NCBI GenBank assembly: GCA_024227155.1
Contig: JAAELB010000247.1
Span: forward strand, 1-64,000
Reading direction: 5' to 3'
Length of the DNA stretch: 64,000 nucleotides
Source of the DNA: Desulfobulbaceae bacterium
Lineage (GTDB): Bacteria; Desulfobacterota; Desulfobulbia; Desulfobulbales; Desulfocapsaceae
Position 1 is the first letter of the stretch. Every line of letters starts with the position of its first letter. Both the position numbers and the translations under genes were made by a program. The notes under the pieces are model-generated. The model saw only the letters and a list, made by a program, of their open reading frames with translations. It was not told the DNA's origin and did not search any database. Positions 32,830 through 40,946 of the stretch are shown piece after piece.

Positions 32830-35133
32830 CTATCTTTGAAGGAGTTGTTTTATTTCATTTGCCTCAGGGTGATCAGGGAAACGTGACAGAATCGTTTCGG
32901 CAAGTACCTTTACCTTATCGTGTCTGTTATTTCTGAGATAGAAATTAGTAAGGGTTATAAAATACTGGCGATTACCAGAGTCGACTTCAAGGGCCTGAAC
33001 CAGACGTTTTTCCGCCTGAACCCAATCCTGCAGTTTCATATAGGCCAGGGCCTGGTTGTACCTGGCCCTGGAGTACTGCGGCATCCCATCAGCGGCATTG
33101 CCCAGACTGAGTGCAGCCTCCCTGTATTTGCCAAGTTCAGCCTGGAGAAGTCCCAAAGAATATGAAATCTCATACAGATTTGGATGCTCAGAAACTACCT
33201 CCTGCAGCAGCTTTTCAGCTTCCTTGTTCTGCCCCTCCCGGTTGAGTTGCATGGCCAGGTTAACCTTTGCTGGATAAAAGAGGGTATCAATTGCTATGGC
33301 TTCTCGGAAAAATGTCTTTGCACCATCAACATCACCCTGGGACAGGGCGAGATTTCCCAGATTATAGCGCTGGGGTGCAAAGTCACTGTTGTAGAGCATT
33401 GCGCGGCGGTATTCTGCTAGCGATTGTTGCTGCAATTTTCTATCGGCTGGTCGCAGCTCATCTAAAGGAACCTTCGCCAGAATAGAGGCCGCCTCAATCC
33501 TGACAGCTTTTACCGAATCATATAGTTTGGGTGCAACCAGCTTTACTAATCTTTCATTTGATAGCTGAGATAAATTGCGGAGCGCGGTATAGCGAATAAG
33601 GGCTTCACTGTCCTGAAGGCTAAGGATGAAAGTTTTTAGTGTTTCAGGACCGGGATAATTACGTAAGAGAGAAATGGCAGTTGCCCTGACAATGGCGGGT
33701 AGAAGATTGTCTTCAGCCAAACCTTGTAGCTCTGCACTATTTACAAGGCTTCCCTTGCGCGCCTGGGAAAAAATCTCGCCGTAATGAGGTTTGCGCTTGG
33801 TTCCGTACCATTTGGTATAGTTCTCGACAACCCAGTCAAGGGGCTTGTTCCCGTGACAATCTTGGGTTGAACAGCTGTTAGGGGTAGCAAGTTTTTGGCT
33901 TAGATCCGGGCGGGGAACTCTAAGGCTATGGTCAGGGCGATAATCTATTCCCATATAATATTGCCCCGGCATATGACACTTCACACAGAGATAACCGTCG
34001 CTCGGCTTTCCCTGATATGTTTTTTTGTGAAAATGATGTGTTTCTGTATCATACTCCTCCTTACGGTGACACTGCAGACAGAGTTCATTTTTTTCAGCGT
34101 GTGGTCTCAAGCTATGTGGGTCATGACAATCACTGCATCGTACCCCTTTCTGATACATTTTCGACTGGGAAAAAGAACCATAAACATACACTTCCTCGAT
34201 AATCTGTCCATCTGGATAATAGAGCCCTTCATCAAGGAGGCTGGGTACCAGTTTGTCAAGTAACTCACCCTCACTGTGGTTATTATCCCCCAACTGAAAA
34301 CGTCTGGAGTGACAAGGTGCACAAAGGGCAGCCTGGTTCTTGGCCGAAAGATTTTTGCTGGTAACTGTGAGGCCAGCATTTACAAGTGTTGCTCTGCCCA
34401 TGGCTGGTTGTTCGGCCCAGTTCTTATGTCTTGAGCCTGGGCCGTGGCATGCTTCGCAGCCCACATTTATCTCCGCCCAGGTTGTGGTGTAGCTATTACT
34501 CTTCTTGTCATAATTCTTTTTGAGGCTGGTTGAGTGGCACTCTGCGCACATTCCATTCCAGTTTTGTCCCCCCTTGGTCCAGTGCAGCCAATCGCTTGGC
34601 CCGTTTACTTCATATGGGGGGAGGCGATACCAAACTTTTTTCTGATCATCCCAGGCGATATTGAGGCACTGCAACCTGCCACCCTCAAAGGGAATGAGAT
34701 ATTGCTGCAGCGGATAAACCCCAAAGGTATGTGTGATTTCAAAACGCTCCAGTTCACTCTCGCTATCCTCGGTCTCGACAAAATACTTGTCCCCCTCACG
34801 AAAAAACCTGCTTGTGACATTGTTGTATTTGTCAAAATAGACGGAGTCGTTAAAGTCACCCTTTACTATTTCATTAGTGGCGACGGCCATGGCCAGATCA
34901 TGATGGGAATTTTGCCATTTTTCATAGACCCCCTTATGGCAGCTTGCACAGACCTTACTACCGATAAACTGGTCCTGTTGCTCATCGACGACGGCAATAC
35001 TATGGTTTGAGCGCTGTAAATAGAAAAAAGGACTCAGGAGGATAAGAATTGCCCCAACACGAGCAAACCACAACCACGGTTTAAGGCTTGAAGCAGGTGG
35101 TGCTGTATCAGGTTTATTTCCCTCTCCGTCCAT
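32830..35133 (-). CDS. Membrane-anchored multihaem cytochrome c with HEAT and TPR repeats
   Basis: 767 residues. A short cytoplasmic N-terminus and one helix (WLWFARVGAILILLSPFFYL) anchor a periplasmic cytochrome region with seven CxxCH sites (CASCH, CAECH, CEACH, CAPCH, CSDCH, CLQCH, CVKCH). There is also a CX4CH site, CSTQDCH, which could hold an eighth haem. From about 440 on come HEAT-like helical pairs (DNLLPAIVRATAISLLRNYPG, ALIRYTALRNLSQL, AVRIEAASILAKVP), then five or more TPRs (PQRYNLGNLALSQGDVDGAKTFFREAIAID...). It lies 2 nt from the Rieske gene, so it is the expected electron acceptor of the b/Rieske pair in place of cytochrome c1/f. The repeat scaffold suggests docking of other redox proteins. 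Confidence 0.88.
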   Translation of the reverse strand: MDGEGNKPDTAPPASSLKPWLWFARVGAILILLSPFFYLQRSNHSIAVVDEQQDQFIGSKVCASCHKGVYEKWQNSHHDLAMAVATNEIVKGDFNDSVYFDKYNNVTSRFFREGDKYFVETEDSESELERFEITHTFGVYPLQQYLIPFEGGRLQCLNIAWDDQKKVWYRLPPYEVNGPSDWLHWTKGGQNWNGMCAECHSTSLKKNYDKKSNSYTTTWAEINVGCEACHGPGSRHKNWAEQPAMGRATLVNAGLTVTSKNLSAKNQAALCAPCHSRRFQLGDNNHSEGELLDKLVPSLLDEGLYYPDGQIIEEVYVYGSFSQSKMYQKGVRCSDCHDPHSLRPHAEKNELCLQCHRKEEYDTETHHFHKKTYQGKPSDGYLCVKCHMPGQYYMGIDYRPDHSLRVPRPDLSQKLATPNSCSTQDCHGNKPLDWVVENYTKWYGTKRKPHYGEIFSQARKGSLVNSAELQGLAEDNLLPAIVRATAISLLRNYPGPETLKTFILSLQDSEALIRYTALRNLSQLSNERLVKLVAPKLYDSVKAVRIEAASILAKVPLDELRPADRKLQQQSLAEYRRAMLYNSDFAPQRYNLGNLALSQGDVDGAKTFFREAIAIDTLFYPAKVNLAMQLNREGQNKEAEKLLQEVVSEHPNLYEISYSLGLLQAELGKYREAALSLGNAADGMPQYSRARYNQALAYMKLQDWVQAEKRLVQALEVDSGNRQYFITLTNFYLRNNRHDKVKVLAETILSRFPDHPEANEIKQLLQR

Positions 35134-35135
35134 TT

Positions 35136-35666
35136 TTACACTCTTGAGGTTTGGGTTGGACCAAAGGCGTCTCGTCGCATTGGTTTTGAAACATCCACAC
35201 GGACAAGGCCATTTTCAATAAACACCGGATAGTAATCAAGAGGCCGAAGAGCCGGTGCAGTCAGCACAACCCCATGTAAATCAAAGGTAGAACCATGGCA
35301 TGGACAGACAAATTTCTTCTTTTTTTCATCCCACGGTACTGAACAGCCAAGGTGAGTGCAGGATTTTGATAGGGCAAGAAAACTACCATCCGCTAGACAG
35401 GCAAGATGAAACTGACCCAGTGGGACTGGAGTGACTGTGCCAGGGGTGAACTCTGCGACCATTCCGACATCCACAAGCTCCTTGCTCGTATCTGTTTTTG
35501 AGTGTTGAGAAGACCGTAGTACAGAGCTTGTTATCCAGCCCATTTCGATCACGGCAAGAGCTCCAACCACTTTCCAGAACCAACCAATGACTGATCTGCG
35601 CCCAATCGTTCCTTTGACGGTATCGGAGGATTCATTTTTTTTAAGAATTTCTTCTGTCTTCATCAA
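35136..35666 (-). CDS. Rieske [2Fe-2S] protein of a bc-type complex
   Basis: 176 residues. A twin-arginine-like N-terminal anchor IGRRSVIGWFWKVVGALAV (about 21-40) precedes the Rieske domain. Cluster ligands Cys103 and His105 in SCTHLGC and Cys121 and His124 in CPCHGS; Cys108 and Cys123 form the disulfide. The short length and Pro-rich end (APALRPLDYYPVFI) resemble chloroplast/b6f-type Rieske proteins. It oxidises quinol at the outer membrane face together with cytochrome b, 12 nt upstream in the same operon. Confidence 0.93.
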   Translation of the reverse strand: MMKTEEILKKNESSDTVKGTIGRRSVIGWFWKVVGALAVIEMGWITSSVLRSSQHSKTDTSKELVDVGMVAEFTPGTVTPVPLGQFHLACLADGSFLALSKSCTHLGCSVPWDEKKKKFVCPCHGSTFDLHGVVLTAPALRPLDYYPVFIENGLVRVDVSKPMRRDAFGPTQTSRV

Positions 35667-35678
35667 TGCTTTATCGTA

Positions 35679-36980
35679 TCAAAAGGGATATACAAGGACC
35701 ATTCCACCGCCACGAAACCAGATACCCAGGACTGTAAGTGAGACAATGATCGAGATGTTTGCCACGAAAATTGCCATAACACCTTCTGCTCTTGAATAGC
35801 CAAAAATCTTAGTTACTACGAGATATAACACTAACTGCAAAAGTAAAAGGGATCCAAGCGGTAAAATTCCCCGATACAACCAGAGATTAACTGCTTGTGA
35901 AGAGCTCGCCCCATGTAGCAGTTGCTCATCTATAATGACGACAACAAAGGTCAAAAGACTCGTCAGCAGAAAAACGATTAAGGCCAGCCGCTTTCCCCTG
36001 TGACCTCCGAACCATATGCCCGCGGGCAGGGTAGTGCCTTTAATATAGGGAATAGCTCCAAATCCAAGCAGCATAAGGGCGGGTATAATGCAGATTGCAA
36101 CAGTAGGGTGCAAATGTAGAAGCAACTCCTGCAGCCCCATAAAGTACCAGGCCGCTTTGGCGGGGTTTGGACTTTGGCCAGAGTTTGCCGGATCAGCAAG
36201 AGGTGCATCAACAAGGGAGGCAAAGGTGAAAAGTACAGCAATAAGAACAGATGCCGTTGCAATTTCCCGGCTAATAAGATGAGGTGCGACAAGAATTCTA
36301 TTTTCTCGCTCCTCTTTCTGGCGAACTAACCCTCCCGCTTTTCTTACCTGCCAAAAATGAAATACCAGTAATACAACAAGAGAGATAGGCAGCAAGCCAA
36401 CATGCAGGCCGAAAAAAATGTGCAGGGTGCTGGCAGTTACTTCATTGCCTCCTCGGAAGAGATAAGTCAACTGTTCGCCAAGAACAGGCACATAGGACAG
36501 CATATTGGTAAATATTGTTACGGCCCAATAGGCCAGTTGATCCCACGGAAGGAGGTAGCCAGTAAAATTAGTGAAAAGTAACAAAATAAAGAGACAAATA
36601 CCAATGAGCCAGTTCGTTCGGCGTTTTTGATCCAGAGCACCTGTTAAAAAGACCCGCAGCAGATGTAAAAAGCTTAGAATAACAAGAAGATTTCCACCCC
36701 AGAAATGGATATTGCGGACAAAACCACCCATTTCCCCAACTTTGTACAACACTTGGATGGAAGAATATGCGGACTCCGGCTGGGGAGAATAGGAAAGAAG
36801 CTGTAGTAAACCACTGACCACCATCACACAGAAGAGAGTTGCTGCCATTCCACCCAGCCCTAAACTTAGCCGAAACCTGAGTGTTGATGCTGGAATAGTT
36901 CGTGGGTGCAAATGAAGAAAAAACGAACTGAATATATTTGCCCTGTCTGTTGTCGGTTTCATCATTTTTTTAAGTAACAA
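35679..36980 (-). CDS. Cytochrome b (b6 plus subunit IV-like, single chain)
   Basis: 433 residues with 8-10 transmembrane helices. The first half carries the b-haem histidine pairs (NIHFWGGNLLVILSFLHLLRVFL and HIFFGLHVGLLPISLVVLLVFHFW), and LPWDQLAYWAV matches the quinol-site end of helix C. The second half has ADPANSGQSPNPAKAAWYFMGLQELL, the counterpart of the PEWY-type segment (here no PEWY; PAKAAWYF stands in its place, as in b6f/menaquinol types). The start may be TTG 36980 or ATG 36965; neither has a strong ribosome site, and the TTG directly follows the upstream stop. It forms the quinol:multihaem oxidoreductase with the next two genes. Confidence 0.9.
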   Translation of the reverse strand: MLLKKMMKPTTDRANIFSSFFLHLHPRTIPASTLRFRLSLGLGGMAATLFCVMVVSGLLQLLSYSPQPESAYSSIQVLYKVGEMGGFVRNIHFWGGNLLVILSFLHLLRVFLTGALDQKRRTNWLIGICLFILLLFTNFTGYLLPWDQLAYWAVTIFTNMLSYVPVLGEQLTYLFRGGNEVTASTLHIFFGLHVGLLPISLVVLLVFHFWQVRKAGGLVRQKEERENRILVAPHLISREIATASVLIAVLFTFASLVDAPLADPANSGQSPNPAKAAWYFMGLQELLLHLHPTVAICIIPALMLLGFGAIPYIKGTTLPAGIWFGGHRGKRLALIVFLLTSLLTFVVVIIDEQLLHGASSSQAVNLWLYRGILPLGSLLLLQLVLYLVVTKIFGYSRAEGVMAIFVANISIIVSLTVLGIWFRGGGMVLVYPF

Positions 36981-36981
36981 T

Positions 36982-37902
36982 TTATCCAGTAATGGACGCA
37001 GGCTTCACCCTGTTGGTCAAGACCGAAAAAAAGACAACGAGTCCGTAAAATGGAATCATGTAAATAGCACTTAATGTTGCGGCCAACGGTTGATTTATTT
37101 GAACAGCTAATGCAATGATCAAAATATTATTGACCCAGATCTGGCTGCCCGATGCGGCTATCTTGTCGGCCCAGTCCCTGGACATTGTGGAATTCCAGCC
37201 AAGAAAGGCTAATGTCAGGGCCAAGCCGATTGCGAAGATCACACAATAGATAACCTGTTCTGGATTGGCTTGCAGGTAGGGAACGTAGCGGCCAAGTGCC
37301 CCAAAATTTATCCCTGCGATCACCACCAGTGAAATGGGATAACTCATCCGGTTCATAGGTTCAAGTAGTCTCGGTACCAGTAGTCGAACCGCTAATGCTG
37401 CACCAAGGGGAATGAAAATAATCATGGTGAGAAACAGGGTCATGGCGCTAAGATCAAAGCCCAGTGTGGAATGGGACAGCACTTTTACCATCACCGGCAG
37501 GCTGATTGGTAAAAAAAGACTGGTCACCACAGCCATAACCAGACAGTATGAGATATTGCCTTGGCACAAAGAGGTGAAAAAAGGTGCAGACACGCCGGTA
37601 GAGGTCCCCGCAAGTAAAAGAATGGGAAGAGCCAATGGCGGGTAGAATGCCAGAGTGACCCAATATGCCACTGCAGGTGCGATTATCAGACGAACCAGGG
37701 TTCCGAAGATCATTTCGGCCCAGTTCGACATCAGGTTCCGGCCGATATCAATTGGAGATATTTTGATAAAGGCCAGAAACAACATGGTCATCATCAGGTA
37801 TTTGATGATACCTGAAACTGTAGCGGACATCCCGGGGAAAAGTAGTCCTGCCAGGATTGAACCATACAGTACAACAATCAATATGTAATCTTTCTTGCCC
37901 AT
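36982..37902 (-). CDS. BASS-family (bile acid:sodium symporter-like) transporter
   Basis: 306 residues with about ten transmembrane helices covering nearly the full length. Characteristic are the first-half SPIDIGRNLMSNWAEMIFGTLVRLIIAPAVAYWV, the LLLAGTSTGVSAPFFTSLCQGN crossover and the second-half GINFGALGRYVPYL and DWADKIAASGSQIWVNN. The SBF/BASS fold carries organic anions (bile acids, pantoate, pyruvate, keto acids) with Na+. It sits between an acyl-CoA ligase gene and the cytochrome b gene, so import of an organic acid for CoA activation is a reasonable guess. Confidence 0.75.
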   Translation of the reverse strand: MGKKDYILIVVLYGSILAGLLFPGMSATVSGIIKYLMMTMLFLAFIKISPIDIGRNLMSNWAEMIFGTLVRLIIAPAVAYWVTLAFYPPLALPILLLAGTSTGVSAPFFTSLCQGNISYCLVMAVVTSLFLPISLPVMVKVLSHSTLGFDLSAMTLFLTMIIFIPLGAALAVRLLVPRLLEPMNRMSYPISLVVIAGINFGALGRYVPYLQANPEQVIYCVIFAIGLALTLAFLGWNSTMSRDWADKIAASGSQIWVNNILIIALAVQINQPLAATLSAIYMIPFYGLVVFFSVLTNRVKPASITG

Positions 37903-37930
37903 TCATCGTGTCCCCAAAAGGATAAAAACG

Positions 37931-39505
37931 TCAGATTTTGAAACTTTCTGAGTGGCCAGCGTATTTTTTTCGTAGCTCAGGCTTTTCTATTTTTCCTGTC
38001 GCATTGCGGGGGACATCTGCAAAGATGATTTTTCTGGGGCGTTTATAGCGGGGTAAAACCTCGCAAAACTCATTAATCTCTGAAGCTTTCAGCTCATGAC
38101 CGGGCTTTGTCTTGATAATTGCAGTGGAAATTTCGCCAAGTCTCAGGCTTGGGGTGCCGATAATTGCCACATCCTGAACTGCAGGATGGCCCATGATAAG
38201 AGATTCAATTTCCACTGGATATATGTTTTCTCCGCCGGTAATTATTACATCTTTTTTTCTGTCGACAAGCCATATAAAACCGTCTTCGTCTCGCTGTGCA
38301 ATATCCCCGGTCAACAACCAGCCATCGACAAGAGATTTTTCTGTTGCCTCAGGATTCTTGTAATACTCTTTCATCATGCCTGGCCCTTTGATGATTAGCT
38401 CACCTGGAGAACCGTATGGAACAGGTCGAAGATGCTCATCAACAATCTGACACTCCCAGTCAAAGCCGGGCACCCCAATTGAGCCGACTTTGTGCATATT
38501 CTCTGTTCCCAGATGAATGCATCCGGGGCCTGTACTCTCGGTGAGGCCATAGTTTGTGTCGTATTTCTGGTTAGGGAATATTCTCATCCACTCTCGAACC
38601 AGACTTGGCGGTACCGGTTGTGCCCCTATATGCATGAGGCGCCACTGGTCAAGTTTATAGTTTTTGAGTTTCAACTCTCCGCATTCAACAGTAAAAAGCA
38701 TATCCATTGCCCATGGCACCAGGAGCCAGACAATGGTTGCCTGCTCCTCTGAGATTGCCTGGAATATCCACTCCGGTTCTATTCCTTTTAAGATAACGGC
38801 CTTTCCGCCGACAATAAAGCTCCCGAACCAGTGCATCTTTGCTCCGGTATGATATAGGGGTGGTATACAGAGAAAGACGTCTTCATGGGTCTGGTGATGG
38901 TGAAGATTCTCTATATAGCAGGCGTGTTCGAGATTGCGATGGGTCAAGCGCACCGCTTTGGGCGTGCCTGTCGTTCCAGAGGTGAAGTAGAGCGCAGCAT
39001 CATCAGAGATATCAAAGGAAATCTTGGGATCTTCAGGAGGGTACTCTCTGATGATTTGCGACAATGATTCTGCCCATTCTGGCCTCTTATCTTCTGGACC
39101 TGCAAAAATAAAGGACTTCACACTGTCCTGAATGTCATCTCTGATCTCAGAAATCCTTTCGATAAACTCCTCACCGAAGATAACAACCTTGGGTTCAGCA
39201 AGTTGTGTACAGTTGCAAATTGTTTTGGCCACAAACCTGAAATTCAAGGGGACAGTCCAGGCTCCGGTTCTCAAGATGCCGAAATATGTAGGCAACCACT
39301 CAAGGCAGTTCATCATCAAAAGAACAACACGATCTCCTTTTGACACTCCACGGTTAATCAGCCCCTGGGCGATAGAGTTTGCCTGGTCTTCAAAAGTTTG
39401 CCAGGTTATTTCAGTTCGGAGACCTTTTGCAGGTTCACGCTCTATCAAGGCGACTTCCTGGCCATACATTCTGGCGTTACGTGTAAGGATTTCGGTAATT
39501 AGCAT
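37931..39505 (-). CDS. Acyl-CoA synthetase (AMP-forming)
   Basis: 524 residues of the ANL superfamily. P-loop-like YFTSGTTGTPKAVRLTHRNL (about 167-186), the adenylate motif YGLTESTGPG, the hinge/A8 region GELIIKGPGMMKEYY and WLLTGDIAQRDEDGFIWLVDRKKDVIITGGENIYPVEIE, and the catalytic Lys segment PRNATGKIEKPELRKKY near the C-terminus. It activates a carboxylic acid to its CoA thioester with ATP. The substrate range (fatty, aromatic or steroid side chain) cannot be read from the sequence. It is the first gene of the likely operon with BASS transporter, 28 nt away, and the redox genes. Confidence 0.92.
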   Translation of the reverse strand: MLITEILTRNARMYGQEVALIEREPAKGLRTEITWQTFEDQANSIAQGLINRGVSKGDRVVLLMMNCLEWLPTYFGILRTGAWTVPLNFRFVAKTICNCTQLAEPKVVIFGEEFIERISEIRDDIQDSVKSFIFAGPEDKRPEWAESLSQIIREYPPEDPKISFDISDDAALYFTSGTTGTPKAVRLTHRNLEHACYIENLHHHQTHEDVFLCIPPLYHTGAKMHWFGSFIVGGKAVILKGIEPEWIFQAISEEQATIVWLLVPWAMDMLFTVECGELKLKNYKLDQWRLMHIGAQPVPPSLVREWMRIFPNQKYDTNYGLTESTGPGCIHLGTENMHKVGSIGVPGFDWECQIVDEHLRPVPYGSPGELIIKGPGMMKEYYKNPEATEKSLVDGWLLTGDIAQRDEDGFIWLVDRKKDVIITGGENIYPVEIESLIMGHPAVQDVAIIGTPSLRLGEISTAIIKTKPGHELKASEINEFCEVLPRYKRPRKIIFADVPRNATGKIEKPELRKKYAGHSESFKI

Positions 39506-39980
39506 TTTCTTCTGATACGTGGAGGATTAATTACGATATTTTCTTTTCTCACCCGTTCCTAAACAGCAAACCGGATATGAATTTTTTCAAACCACACTGA
39601 TACTGTTTTTTACCTGTGGGGTTTAAGGCCGTTGTTCAAATATTTCGAAAAATTCTGATTTACTCAGAGCAGGGCATCAAGCAATCTACAGGAACGGAGT
39701 GTTCTTTGCAAAAACTATGTTGTCAGTTTTCACTTTTATGATGTTGGCCTGGTTTCTCTTTTATAATGCTACTATCGGTCGCTTTCTTTGTTTATTTCTG
39801 TTACAGATTTGGCCTGAAAATTTTTGTCTTTTTTCTATTATTCTGTCAAATCTTGGGCCTGGCACGGCAATATCTGTGAGGGAATTATGCTGCAAACTTC
39901 ATTTGTAACAGGTATTGCCATTTAAAACGGTACAACATAAGGACGTCACATCAAATGATTTTAAATGAGGTAAGTGAATC
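39506..39980. other. Divergent promoter region of the acyl-CoA ligase and aroD genes
   Basis: About 475 nt without a supported gene, lying between divergent genes, so it holds both promoters. A short hydrophobic frame (39699-39908) has no ribosome site and is not called. No palindrome or repeat was recognised. Confidence 0.4.
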
Positions 39981-40757
39981 ATGAGGCAGCAGAGTAAAAT
40001 ACAGGTAACTGTTGGAGATGCTGTAATAGGAGGTTCCAAACCGCTGATTTGTCTATCATTGGTAGGCGCTGCAAAAGAAGAAATTATTACGGAAGCGGGA
40101 CTGTTGGTTGCAATGGAACCTGATCTGTTAGAGTGGCGGGTTGATGCGTATGACAAAGTAGAAAATATAGAGGATTGCTTAACTGTTCTAAAAGAGTTGC
40201 GCACTAACATTTGCGAGATACCTCTGATTTTCACCTGTCGAATAGATCTGGAAGGAGGTATTGCCAAAATTTCCCGGCAAAAGCGGTTGGAGTTGATTAC
40301 TGCAGCAATAGAAACAGGTGATGTCGATATTGTTGATATAGAGCTTTGTAATGATGCTGAATTTGTCGAAGAAATCAGAAATATCGCTATATTACATGGA
40401 GTTAAATTAATCTTTTCCTACCACAATTTTAAAGAAACCCCCAGCGAATCCTTCATTTACCAAAAGTTGGTCGAGGCCCAGACCGCAGGAGCAGATATTT
40501 CTAAACTTGCTGTCATGCCAAAGACATATCAAGATGTGCTGACTCTTTTAAGTGCTACAAATAAAGCGAGAAATGGGGAAGTGCACGGCCCAATCGTGAC
40601 TATGTCCATGGGGGAGGAAGGGGCGGTGAGTAGATTAGCTGGTGGTCTGTTTGGTTCCGATATTACTTTTGCCGTTGGTGTCAAATCTTCCGCTCCCGGT
40701 CAAATCCCTATAAAGGATTTGAAAGAAAGTATGGTAGTACTCTTCCGTTCGGAATAG
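39981..40757 (+). CDS. aroD: Type I 3-dehydroquinate dehydratase
   Basis: 258 residues. It converts 3-dehydroquinate to 3-dehydroshikimate through a Schiff base. Visible active-site elements are ICLSLVGA-type first strand, EWRVDAYD (substrate Glu/Arg), the base His in LIFSYHNFKETPS, the Schiff-base Lys in ADISKLAVMPKT and the C-terminal substrate Arg/Ser/Gln segment GEEGAVSRLAGGLFGS...APGQIPI. GAGGTAAG precedes ATG 39981. It is a lone gene; aroE, the next pathway step, is at 56.1 kb rather than fused or adjacent. Confidence 0.93.
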   Translation: MRQQSKIQVTVGDAVIGGSKPLICLSLVGAAKEEIITEAGLLVAMEPDLLEWRVDAYDKVENIEDCLTVLKELRTNICEIPLIFTCRIDLEGGIAKISRQKRLELITAAIETGDVDIVDIELCNDAEFVEEIRNIAILHGVKLIFSYHNFKETPSESFIYQKLVEAQTAGADISKLAVMPKTYQDVLTLLSATNKARNGEVHGPIVTMSMGEEGAVSRLAGGLFGSDITFAVGVKSSAPGQIPIKDLKESMVVLFRSE

Positions 40758-40946
40758 AGATAAAAACATGCGGGAATGACGAAAATACTTCACGGGTAAA
40801 ACAAACTGGCTGCGAAGAAAATTGATGCCGGATTATTGGGCTCGAGTGGAGGTAGTACATCGAAATGTTTCGATTCAGCAGAGGCATGCTCAGCACTCCT
40901 TCAAGATATCGATAAACCTAAGGAGTACTGAACAGGGATGGTTTGC

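Noticed and set aside
39699-39908. Hydrophobic 69-codon frame before aroD
   Set aside because: It lies in a divergent promoter region, has no ribosome site, and its composition is explained by AT-rich sequence.
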